Position numbers and translations under genes: made by a program
NCBI RefSeq assembly: GCF_024753145.1
Contig: NZ_JANUGU010000002.1
Location: 558,001 to 622,000 of the forward strand
Direction of reading: 5' to 3'
Source: Massilia terrae
GTDB lineage: Bacteria > Pseudomonadota > Gammaproteobacteria > Burkholderiales > Burkholderiaceae_D
DNA length: 64,000 bases
Shown here: in pieces, positions 29,168 to 36,742 of the stretch
Numbering within the stretch: position 1 is the first letter of the stretch
Layout of the letters: each line of letters starts with the position of its first letter
Notes under the pieces: model-generated
The model's database searches: none
What the model was told of the DNA's origin: nothing
Seen by the model: only the letters and a program-made list of their open reading frames with translations

Positions 29168-30864
29168 GCCAGCTCCTGCGGGAAGTACTTGATGACGCAG
29201 TCGAACGGGTTCGGGGCCGCCTGGCCCAGGCCGCAGATCGAGGCGTCGCGCATCAGTTGCGACAGTTCGGCCAGCAGCGCCGTATCCCAGCGCGGCTGCT
29301 CGATGATCGCCAGCGCCTTGGCGGTGCCGGCGCGGCACGGGGTGCACTGGCCGCAGGATTCGTCCTTGAAGAAGCGCAGCGTGTTGCGCGCCGCCGCCGT
29401 GGCGCTGTCCTGGTCGGACAGGATCACCACCGCGGCCGAGCCGATGAAGCAGCCGTAGGGTTGCAGCGTATCGAAGTCGAGCGGGATATCGCCCATCGAC
29501 GCGGGCAGGATGCCGCCGGAGGCGCCGCCAGGCAGGTAGCCGTAGAAGGCGTGCCCGTCCAGCATGCCGCCGCAGTATTCGTCGATCAGCTCGCGCACCG
29601 TGATGCCGGCCGGCGCCAGCTTCACGCCGGGCTCGCGCACGCGGCCCGAGACCGAGAACGAACGCAGGCCGCGCCGCCCGTTGCGGCCGTGGCCGGCGAA
29701 CCAGTCGGCGCCCTTCTCCAGGATCTCGCGCACCCAGTGCAGGGTTTCGAAGTTGTGCTCCAGCGTGGGCCGGCCGAACAGGCCGACCTGCGCGACGTAG
29801 GGCGGGCGCAGGCGCGGCATGCCGCGCTTGCCTTCGATCGATTCGATCATGGCCGACTCTTCGCCGCAGATATAGGCGCCGGCGCCGCGCCGCAGCTCGA
29901 TCTGCGGCATGTTGGGGATCGGCGGGTCGGCGCGCAAGCGGCCGAGCTCCTGCTCGAGCAGCGTGCGGCAGCCGTGGTATTCGTCGCGCAGGTAGATGTA
30001 GATGGACTCGATGCCGACCGCCCAGGCGGCGATCAGCGCGCCTTCGATGAAGCGGTGCGGGTCGCGTTCCAGGTAGACGCGGTCCTTGAAGGTGCCCGGC
30101 TCGCCCTCGTCGAGGTTGATCGCCATGAGGCGCGGACCGGTTTCGGCGCGCACGATGCGCCATTTGCGCCCGGTCGGGAAGCCGGCGCCGCCGAGGCCGC
30201 GCAGGCTCGATGCTTCCAGCGTCGCGATCACGTCGTCGGCACTGCGTTGGCCGTCCACGCAAGCGCGCAACAGCGCGTAGCCGCCCTGCGCCTTGTATTC
30301 GTCGTAGCCGGCGTAGCCCGCCGGTTCGTGCTTGATGTGTCCTGCCGCGACGGCGGCGACGATGGCCTGCTCGCTGGCATACGGCACCGGGTTCTGGCCC
30401 ACCACGGCGGCGGGCGCCTGCTCGCAGCGGCCGATGCAGGGCGCCGCCAGCACGCGCACTTCGCGGCCGAGGATCGCGGGCAGGCGCTCCAGCAGCGCGC
30501 TGGCGCCGGCCATCTCGCAGGACAGGCCGCTGCACACGCGCACCGTCAGCGCGGCGGGTGCGGCCTCGCCTTCCTTGACGACGTCGAAGTGATGGTAGAA
30601 GGTCGCCACCTCGTACACCTCGGATTGCGCGAGGCGCATCTCCTGTGCCAGCACGGCCAGGTGCGCGCTCGACAGGCAGCCGAAGCGGTCCTGGATCTTG
30701 TGCAGGTGCTCGATCAGCAGGTCGCGCTGGCGCGAGGACTCGCCCAGCAGTTCGCGCACTTCCTGCAGCGCCTGCGGATCGACGCGGCGGCCCTTGGGCG
30801 CCTCGCGCTTGCGTTGGCGTGATGCGCCTTGCAAGGCGATCGGGATGACGGGGTGGTTCATCAT
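29164..30864 (-). CDS. fdhB: NAD-dependent formate dehydrogenase, NuoE-NuoF fused diaphorase subunit
   Basis: 566 residues. The N-terminal ~150 are a NuoE/FdsG-like [2Fe-2S] domain (VYEVATFYHHFDV, CSGLSCEMAG, APCIGRCEQAP). From ~215 a NuoF/FdsB-like domain carries FMN and NAD sites (LRGLGGAGFPTGRKW, NLDEGEPGTFKDRV, GAYICGEESAMIESIEGKRG) and a C-terminal [4Fe-4S] motif (ESCGQCTPCRAG). It passes electrons from FdhA to NAD+. The fused layout matches the two-subunit Fdh1 of methylotrophs rather than the three-gene FdsGBA. The fused start MMNHPVIPI is upstream-proximal to a half repeat. Confidence 0.95.
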   Translation of the reverse strand: MMNHPVIPIALQGASRQRKREAPKGRRVDPQALQEVRELLGESSRQRDLLIEHLHKIQDRFGCLSSAHLAVLAQEMRLAQSEVYEVATFYHHFDVVKEGEAAPAALTVRVCSGLSCEMAGASALLERLPAILGREVRVLAAPCIGRCEQAPAAVVGQNPVPYASEQAIVAAVAAGHIKHEPAGYAGYDEYKAQGGYALLRACVDGQRSADDVIATLEASSLRGLGGAGFPTGRKWRIVRAETGPRLMAINLDEGEPGTFKDRVYLERDPHRFIEGALIAAWAVGIESIYIYLRDEYHGCRTLLEQELGRLRADPPIPNMPQIELRRGAGAYICGEESAMIESIEGKRGMPRLRPPYVAQVGLFGRPTLEHNFETLHWVREILEKGADWFAGHGRNGRRGLRSFSVSGRVREPGVKLAPAGITVRELIDEYCGGMLDGHAFYGYLPGGASGGILPASMGDIPLDFDTLQPYGCFIGSAAVVILSDQDSATAAARNTLRFFKDESCGQCTPCRAGTAKALAIIEQPRWDTALLAELSQLMRDASICGLGQAAPNPFDCVIKYFPQELA

Positions 30865-30886
30865 TGGAATCTCTGAAATTAACTCT

Positions 30887-30914
30887 GCCGTCCCCGCAAG
30901 CGCGGGAACGGCGG
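30887..30914. repeat. Short half-copy of the palindromic repeat
   Basis: GCCGTCCCCGC, 4-base loop, GCGGGAACGGC: a single hairpin of the intergenic repeat family placed in the 56-base gap between the MFS transporter gene and fdhB, within the operon. It may act as a processing or stability hairpin. Confidence 0.65.
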
Positions 30915-30920
30915 TATCGC

Positions 30921-32561
30921 TTATTTAAACAGTACAGCCGCCTTCTGCAAGGTCACCGACACGCCGTAAATGATGGGAATGCCCACAGCAGCCCAGGCCA
31001 ACACGGCCACCGCCGGGTTGCTACGCACCGTGCCCACCGCCGCGCCGCCGGCGCCGGCCGACACCTGCACCTCGCGCTCGCGCGCCAGCCGTTTTTCGGT
31101 GGCCAGCTCATCGTCGGTCATGAAGTACTTGTCCGCGATCGGCCGCACCATCAGGTTGCAGACCAGGCCCAGCACCAGCAGCCCGACCAGCATGTACATC
31201 GCCATGTCGTAAGCCTCCGACTTCGGCACGCCGTGCGCCAGCTGGTACTCGCGCACATAGTTCACCAGCGTCGGGCCGAGCACGCCGGCGGCCGACCATG
31301 CGGTCAGCAGGCGGCCGTGGATCGCACCGACGTTCTGCGTGCCGAACAGGTCCGCCAGATAGGCCGGCACGGTCGAGAAACCGCCGCCGTACATCGACAG
31401 GATGATGCAGAAGAAGCCTGCGAACAGGGCCTTGTTGCCCGCGTGCGCCAGCGTCGGGATCGACGCGTAAAGTATAAGCCCCAGCACCAGGAAGACGAAG
31501 TAGGTCGCCTTGCGGCCGATGTAGTCCGAGCACGAGGCCCAGGCGAAGCGGCCACCGATATTAAATAGCGACAGCAGCCCGGTGAAGCCGGCCGCGATCG
31601 CGGCGATCTGGGCCTTCTGCGCGGTGTCCAGTTCGTTGTACGTCAGGTTCACGCCGATCAGCCGGCCGCCGAACACTTCCTGCAGCAGCGGCGAGGCCAT
31701 CGCGAGGATGCCGATGCCGGCCGAGACGTTCAGGAACAGTACGCCCCACACCAGCCAGAACTGCGGGATGCCCCACACCCGGCTCACGTGCACATGGCGC
31801 GTGGTGATCATCTTGTTCTCGGCCTTGGCGGCCGGCGGGTTCCAGCCTGCCGGTTTCCAGCCGGCGGCGGGCACGCGATAGCCGAGCGCGCCGGCCATCA
31901 TGAACACGAAGTAGATCGCGGCCAGCGCGAGGAAGGTCTCCCACACGCCGACCGAGGTCGGGGTCGCGAAGTGCTTCATCAGCTTGTCCGCCAGCGGGGC
32001 GCCGACCATGGCGCCGCCGCCGAAGCCCATGATCGCCATGCCGGTCGCCATGCCGCGCCGGTCCGGGAACCACTTGATCAGCGTCGACACCGGCGAGATG
32101 TAGCCCAAGCCGAGGCCGATGCCGCCGATGACGCCGGAGCCGACCCACATCAGCCAGATCTGGTGCGTGTAGATGCCTAGCGCCGAGATCACCAGGCCGC
32201 CGCACCAGCACAGCGCGGACACCACGCCGGCCTTGCGCGGACCCGCGTGTTCGAGCCAGCCGCCCCACAGCGCCGCGGCCAGGCCGAGGAACACGAAATA
32301 CATCGAGTACATCCAGCCCAGCATCGAGATCTTCCAGTCGCAGGTGGTGGAAAACACTTCGGCCATGAAGCTCATGTCGGCCGGGCAGGCCACCGATTCC
32401 TTGATGCCGATCGCCTTCGACAGCGGCAGCCAGAACACCGAAAACCCGTAGGCCATGCCGATGCACAGGTGGATCGCCAGCGCGGCCGGCGGCACCAGCC
32501 AGCGGTTGAAGGACGGCCCCGCGACCGTATGCTCTTTGTTCAAAAAATCGAGTAATGCCAT
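30921..32561 (-). CDS. MFS transporter of the oxalate/formate antiporter (OFA) family
   Basis: 546 residues, 12 membrane helices with a long insertion after the first. MALLDFLNKEHTVAGPSFNRWLVPPAALAIHLCIGMAYGFSVFWLPLSKAIG is the OFA N-terminus; GLGLGYISPVSTLIKWFPDRRGMATGMAIMGFGGGAMVGAPL is the family signature and ALFAGFFCIILSMYGGGFSTVPAYLADLFG the second-half counterpart. OFA proteins exchange oxalate, formate or related organic acids. A GGAGGAG site precedes the ATG. As first gene of the formate dehydrogenase operon it most likely supplies formate or removes a product; oxalate is an alternative. Substrate not shown by the sequence. Confidence 0.9.
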   Translation of the reverse strand: MALLDFLNKEHTVAGPSFNRWLVPPAALAIHLCIGMAYGFSVFWLPLSKAIGIKESVACPADMSFMAEVFSTTCDWKISMLGWMYSMYFVFLGLAAALWGGWLEHAGPRKAGVVSALCWCGGLVISALGIYTHQIWLMWVGSGVIGGIGLGLGYISPVSTLIKWFPDRRGMATGMAIMGFGGGAMVGAPLADKLMKHFATPTSVGVWETFLALAAIYFVFMMAGALGYRVPAAGWKPAGWNPPAAKAENKMITTRHVHVSRVWGIPQFWLVWGVLFLNVSAGIGILAMASPLLQEVFGGRLIGVNLTYNELDTAQKAQIAAIAAGFTGLLSLFNIGGRFAWASCSDYIGRKATYFVFLVLGLILYASIPTLAHAGNKALFAGFFCIILSMYGGGFSTVPAYLADLFGTQNVGAIHGRLLTAWSAAGVLGPTLVNYVREYQLAHGVPKSEAYDMAMYMLVGLLVLGLVCNLMVRPIADKYFMTDDELATEKRLAREREVQVSAGAGGAAVGTVRSNPAVAVLAWAAVGIPIIYGVSVTLQKAAVLFK

Positions 32562-32590
32562 TGCTCCTCCATTTATCGTTATATGACACT

Positions 32591-32614
32591 AAATATGCTT
32601 TTAAAAGCATATTT
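32591..32614. promoter_or_regulatory. Perfect 24-bp palindromic operator between the formate dehydrogenase operon and its regulator
   Basis: The 24 bases form an uninterrupted palindrome with half-site AAATATGCTTTT. It lies 30 bases before the MFS transporter ATG and overlaps a plausible -35 (TTTAAA) with TATAAC 16 bases further in the minus direction. ATATGCT recurs at the regulator start codon. Confidence 0.75.
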
Positions 32615-32666
32615 TCCCGACAACTATTTTTGTTTTTTGCGAGACTAACATGATGCAAATCAACTA

Positions 32667-32692
32667 AAAATAGGCTATTTTCAGCATATGCT
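32667..32692 (+). promoter_or_regulatory. Secondary dyads at the regulator's own start
   Basis: AAAATAG-G-CTATTTT (32667-32681) and AGCATATGCT (32683-32692); the latter covers the ATG at 32688 and repeats the ATGCT core of the 24-bp operator. Consistent with autoregulation by the divergent regulator. No clear ribosome-binding site lies between, so the gene may be leaderless or start further in. Confidence 0.55.
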
Positions 32693-33773
32693 TCGCGTCC
32701 ACATCCGCCCTCATTGGGAAATCAGTTTCCATAACGAACCGCCGCTCGACACGGCGGCGCTGCTTGGTTTGCTGGTGGGGATCCACGAGACGGGCTCGAT
32801 CGCGCACGCGGCCAAGAACGTCAAACTGTCCTACCGCTACGCCTGGGGACTGCTGCGCGAGGCCGAGCGCCTGTTCGGCCAGCAGCTGATCGACAGCGGC
32901 CGTGGACGCGGGACCCAACTGACGCCGCTGGCGCAGAAGCTGGTGTGGGCCGACCACCGGATCGCGGCGCGGCTGTCGCCCACGCTCGACAGCCTGGCGT
33001 CGGAACTCGAGAACGAACTGTCGAAGGTGATGCAGGGCGGCCTGCAGAAAGTGCGGATGGACGCCAGCCACGGTTTCGCGGTGGCCGCGCTGACCGGCTT
33101 CCTGAACCGGATCGAACTGCCGGTGGAACTGCGCTACCGCGCCTGCGGCGATGCGCTGGCGGCGCTGGCCCAGCGCGACTGCGATCTCGCCGGTTTCCAC
33201 GTGCCGGTGGGGCGCTTCGAACAGCGCACCCTGGCCCATTACCTGCGCTGGCTCGATCCGGCCCAGCACTGCCTGGTGCACATCGCGCGCCGCGAGCAGG
33301 GCCTGATGGTCGCGCGCGGCAATCCGCTTCACATCGAAGGCTTGCGCGACCTGACGCGCGCCGGCGTGCGCTTCGTGAACCGCCAGGTGGGCTCGGGCAC
33401 GCGGCTGTTGATGGAGATGATGCTGAGCGAGGCGAACATCGCGCCCGGATCGGTCAACGGCTACAACAGCGCCGAGTTCACGCACTCGGCGGTGGCGGCC
33501 TACATCGCCAGTGGCATGGGCGACGTCGGCCTGGGCGTGCGGCCAGCCGCCGCGCGCTTCAACCTCGACTTCATCCCGCTGAGCGAGGAGCGCTACTTCT
33601 TCGCGCTGCGCAGCGACGCGCTGGACGAGCCGCTGATGCGCGAACTGCTCGCCATCCTGCGCCAGGAGACCTACCACGCGATGGTCGACGCGCTGCCCGG
33701 CTACGACGCGCGCGACACCGGCATCATCGAAAGCATGGGCGAAGCCTTCCCCGAGCCGGCGCGCCAGGCCTAG
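32688..33773 (+). CDS. ModE/LysR-like regulator with substrate-binding domain
   Basis: 361 residues. N-terminal winged helix of ModE/LysR type (LLGLLVGIHETGSIAHAAKNVKLSYRYAWGLLREAERLFGQQLIDSGRGRGTQLTPLAQKLV, ~25-90), where SYRYAW...L is the ModE signature, then a PBP-like effector domain (~120-345: RMDASHGFAVAALTGFLNRIE, VRFVNRQVGSGTRLLMEMML, YNSAEFTHSAVAAYIASGMGDVGLG). Such proteins sense oxyanions or related ligands and are found beside formate dehydrogenase genes (FdsR-type). Divergent from the OFA transporter with shared palindromes, so likely controls the operon. Confidence 0.85.
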   Translation: MLRVHIRPHWEISFHNEPPLDTAALLGLLVGIHETGSIAHAAKNVKLSYRYAWGLLREAERLFGQQLIDSGRGRGTQLTPLAQKLVWADHRIAARLSPTLDSLASELENELSKVMQGGLQKVRMDASHGFAVAALTGFLNRIELPVELRYRACGDALAALAQRDCDLAGFHVPVGRFEQRTLAHYLRWLDPAQHCLVHIARREQGLMVARGNPLHIEGLRDLTRAGVRFVNRQVGSGTRLLMEMMLSEANIAPGSVNGYNSAEFTHSAVAAYIASGMGDVGLGVRPAAARFNLDFIPLSEERYFFALRSDALDEPLMRELLAILRQETYHAMVDALPGYDARDTGIIESMGEAFPEPARQA

Positions 33774-34006
33774 CGGCGCCGCTTCTTCCAGTTGTATCCG
33801 GGCCCGGTCACGTCGACGCCGGGATGGCCCACCAGGTCCGGGTGCTCGGAACACATCGTCACGAAACGCACGCCCTCGCCGCCGCGCTGGCGCGCGCGCA
33901 GCTCTTCCATGAACTGCATCGCGGGCACCATCTCGCTGGTGTCGAACGGACGCTGGTGCGGCGTGTGCCGGTCTTCGTCCACGATGGTCCAGTACACCAT
34001 ATACAT
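33770..34006 (-). CDS. Small conserved hypothetical protein
   Basis: 78 residues: MYMVYWTIVDEDRHTPHQRPFDTSEMVPAMQFMEELRARQRGGEGVRFVTMCSEHPDLVGHPGVDVTGPGYNWKKRRR (split here for description: a beta-rich start, a central helix, a basic Lys/Arg tail). A strong GGGGGA site lies before this ATG; longer open frame upstream lacks one. The stop codon lies inside CTAG that is also the stop of the convergent regulator gene. Function unknown. Similar small proteins exist in related betaproteobacteria by my recollection. Confidence 0.65.
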   Translation of the reverse strand: MYMVYWTIVDEDRHTPHQRPFDTSEMVPAMQFMEELRARQRGGEGVRFVTMCSEHPDLVGHPGVDVTGPGYNWKKRRR

Positions 34007-34123
34007 CTTGATCCCCCGAAAAGTAGGACTAGTCCGAAATCGCCTCACTATGTTCGCTGGCCAACACAAGCGATAGTTGCCGCCGACTAGGCTAATGCCT
34101 GGCCAACAAACTCAGGATGCTAC

Positions 34124-36379
34124 ATGAACGAGATCCCTACGACCCTCCCGGCACCCGCTTCGCACCTGGAGCTTTGGGGCGGCCTGGAGTGTACGGTCAA
34201 CCGCGTGCGCGACAATTACTTCAGCCAGATGGACCGCAACGGCCACGCCGGGCGCCTGCAGGACATCGAACGTTTCGCTTCGCTCGGCATCAAGGCGATC
34301 CGCTACCCGGTGCTGTGGGAGCGCACCGCGCCCGACGGCATCGACACTGCCGACTGGAGCTGGCCGGACGAGCGCCTGCCCGCGCTGCGCGACCTCGGCG
34401 TGAACCCGATCGTCGGCCTGGTCCACCACGGCAGCGGCCCGCGCCATACCAGCCTGGTCGACCCGCGCTTCGCCGAACAGCTGGCCGAATTCGCGGGCGC
34501 GGTGGCGCGGCGCTATCCCTGGGTCGAATACTACACGCCGGTCAACGAGCCGCTGACGACAGCGCGCTTCTCGGGCCTGAATGGGGTGTGGTATCCGCAC
34601 GGCTCGGACGACGCGACCTTCGTGCGCGCCCTGCTCAACCAGTGCCGCGCGGTGGTGCTGTCGATGCAGGCGATCCGCGCGGTGAACCCGAATGCGAAGC
34701 TGGTGCAGACCGACGACCTGTCGCGAACCTACAGCACGCCCGAGCTGGCGGAGCTGGCCACCTTCTACAACGAGCGCCGCTGGCTGGCCTGGGACCTGTT
34801 GTGCGGGAAGGTGGCGCCCGGCCACGCGCTGTGGGACTACCTGCTCGCATCGAACGCCGGCGCAGATGAACTGCGCTGGTTCGCGCAGAACCCCTGCCCG
34901 CCCGACGTCATCGGTGTCAACTACTACATCACCAGCGAGCGCTGGCTCGACCACCGGCCGGAGCGCTATCCGCCCGCGCACCGCCACACCGTCCGCGGCA
35001 TCGACCTGGCCGACATCGAGACCGCGCGTGCGCTGGCGACGCCGACGCCCGGCATCGGCCCGCTGCTGCAGGAGACCTGGGACCGCTACGGCCTGCCGCT
35101 GGTGGTGACCGAGGCCCACATCGACGCCAACCGCGAGGACCAGCTGCGCTGGCTGCTGGAGATCTGGAGCGCGGCGCACAAGGTGCGCCGGCAAGGCGCC
35201 GACGTGCGCGCGGTGACGGTGTGGGCGCTGCTCGGTTCCTACGACTGGAACTGCCTCGTTACCGAATGCCGCGGCTATTACGAGCCGGGGCCGTTCGACG
35301 TGCGCGGGCCCGAACCGCGCGCCACCGCGCTGGCGACCATGATGCGCGAGCTGGCCACCAGCCGGCCCTTGTCGAACCCGGTGCTGCAGGGCCAGGGCTG
35401 GTGGCGCCGGCCCGGCCGCTTCCTGTGCAAGCCGGTGGCCACGCGCACCGCGGTGGCCGACTTCGCGGTGCACAGCCAGGCCCGCACCGCCCTGGTCCAG
35501 CCGATCCTGATCGCCGGCGCCAGCGGCACACTGGGCTCGGCCTTCGCGCGCATCTGCGAACAGCGCAACCTGGCCTGCCACGTGCTGACGCGGCAGGAGA
35601 TGGACATCGCCGACCCGGCCTCGGTGGAAGCGGCGATCGTGCGCTTCAAGCCGTGGGCCATCATCAACGCCGGCGGCTACGTGCGGGTCGACGCCGCCGA
35701 ACACGATGCCGAACGCTGCATGCGCGAGAACACGCACGGCCCGACCGTGCTGGCCCTGGCCTGCCTGCGCCACGCGCTGCGCTTCGTCACCTTCTCCAGC
35801 GACCTGGTGTTCGACGGCGCCAAGGACGCGCCCTACGTCGAATCGGACCAGGCCGCGCCGCTGAACGTCTACGGCCGCAGCAAGCTGGAAGCCGAACGCC
35901 GGGTGCTGGACGCCGACCCGCAGGCGCTGGTGATCCGCAGCAGCGCCTTCTTCGGCCCGTGGGACGCGCACAACTTCGTCACGCAGGCGCTCAACACCAT
36001 CGATGGCGGCGAGCGCTTCGCGGCGGCGGCCGACCTGGTGGTCACGCCGACTTACGTGCCGGACCTGGTCGACGCCACGCTCGACCTGCTGATCGACCGC
36101 GAGCGCGGCATCTGGCACCTGTCCAACGGCGAGGCGCTGAGCTGGGCCGAACTGGCGCGGCGCGCGGTTGCCGCCGCCGGCCTGGAGCCGGCCGCGGTCG
36201 AGCCGCGCACCTGGGACAGCTTCGGCCAGCCGGCGGCGCGTCCACGCAACAGCGCGCTGGCCAGCGAACGGGGCATCATCATGCCGCCGCTCGACGATGC
36301 GCTGGCCCGCTTCGTACGAGCGGTGGCCGAACGCGCCAACGACCTGCAGGGCGAGGACACGGCCAGCTACGCAAGCTGA
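34124..36379 (+). CDS. Fusion of a GH1-like glycosidase and an RmlD-like dTDP-sugar reductase
   Basis: 751 residues. Residues ~15-430 are a family 1 glycosidase-like barrel with the acid/base motif VNEPL (~140) and nucleophile VVTEAHID (~330), plus VNYYIT. Residues ~467-735 are a separate Rossmann SDR of the RmlD type: ILIAGASGTLGSAFARI, FSSDLVFDG, and the catalytic YGRSK. The joint (WWRRPGRFLCKPVATR) shows no break, so this is one polypeptide. Predicted cytoplasmic (no signal peptide). It may make or trim a deoxy-sugar glycan; the exact substrate is unknown. LPS genes follow within 4 kb. Start ATGAACGAGATC follows CATGC without a strong SD. Confidence 0.85.
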   Translation: MNEIPTTLPAPASHLELWGGLECTVNRVRDNYFSQMDRNGHAGRLQDIERFASLGIKAIRYPVLWERTAPDGIDTADWSWPDERLPALRDLGVNPIVGLVHHGSGPRHTSLVDPRFAEQLAEFAGAVARRYPWVEYYTPVNEPLTTARFSGLNGVWYPHGSDDATFVRALLNQCRAVVLSMQAIRAVNPNAKLVQTDDLSRTYSTPELAELATFYNERRWLAWDLLCGKVAPGHALWDYLLASNAGADELRWFAQNPCPPDVIGVNYYITSERWLDHRPERYPPAHRHTVRGIDLADIETARALATPTPGIGPLLQETWDRYGLPLVVTEAHIDANREDQLRWLLEIWSAAHKVRRQGADVRAVTVWALLGSYDWNCLVTECRGYYEPGPFDVRGPEPRATALATMMRELATSRPLSNPVLQGQGWWRRPGRFLCKPVATRTAVADFAVHSQARTALVQPILIAGASGTLGSAFARICEQRNLACHVLTRQEMDIADPASVEAAIVRFKPWAIINAGGYVRVDAAEHDAERCMRENTHGPTVLALACLRHALRFVTFSSDLVFDGAKDAPYVESDQAAPLNVYGRSKLEAERRVLDADPQALVIRSSAFFGPWDAHNFVTQALNTIDGGERFAAAADLVVTPTYVPDLVDATLDLLIDRERGIWHLSNGEALSWAELARRAVAAAGLEPAAVEPRTWDSFGQPAARPRNSALASERGIIMPPLDDALARFVRAVAERANDLQGEDTASYAS

Positions 36380-36742
36380 GCGGCGTCCAAATGTCAATTC
36401 CCCACCGCCCCGGCGCCCGCCGGGGGCATGCCCGCGGCATGCTTGCCGCAGCCATGCTGCAGGGCATCAATTGCATTGAAACAATTGCTTACAAGAACAT
36501 TTCACTCCAAATTGACGATTTCGTAGCAGAAAGTGGACAGCGCTCATGGGTTTCGCGCACAAACTTGAGCAGATATTTTGTCCAGACATAAAAAATATTT
36601 ACGAGGCGAATTTTTGTGGATACACTGAGTTACATAGCGTTACTTGACGCTTACCTAACTTTACATTTGTCACTGGTATGTCGCTGTTTGTCGCTCAAAT
36701 GTCGCTTGGACCTGTCTTCGCCACCGGCGGGAGCGTACTGCC
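36380..36742. other. Intergenic region upstream of the VirK-like gene
   Basis: 363 bases. A strong hairpin without a T-tract (CCCCGGCG/CGCCGGGG, 36408-36425) follows the fusion gene; then an AT-rich stretch (36470-36620), unusual for this chromosome; then the helically phased repeat array at 36629-36706. A 66-codon frame from 36391 has no convincing features and is not called. Confidence 0.6.
36629..36706 (+). promoter_or_regulatory. Helically phased direct-repeat array (T-Y-R-C units, 10-11 bp apart)
   Basis: Eight copies of a short T[T/C][A/G]C core: TTAC at 36630, 36640, 36651, 36661, TCAC at 36670, TCGC at 36681, 36691, 36702 (spacing 10, 11, 10, 9, 11, 10, 11). The last four sit in TGTCRCT heptamers. 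All lie on one face of the helix. Ends 36 bases before the VirK-like ATG. Consistent with a multimeric activator (for example an OmpR/PhoP-class regulator). Confidence 0.6.

Noticed and set aside
26375..30535. A single 1386-residue frame covering fdhA and half of fdhB
   Set aside because: The first ~455 codons are an out-of-frame Arg-rich shadow of fdhB. The real fdhA begins at 29167 with an ATGA overlap.
36391..36591. 66-codon ORF in the gap before virK
   Set aside because: No ribosome-binding site or domain; it spans a hairpin and AT-rich non-coding sequence.
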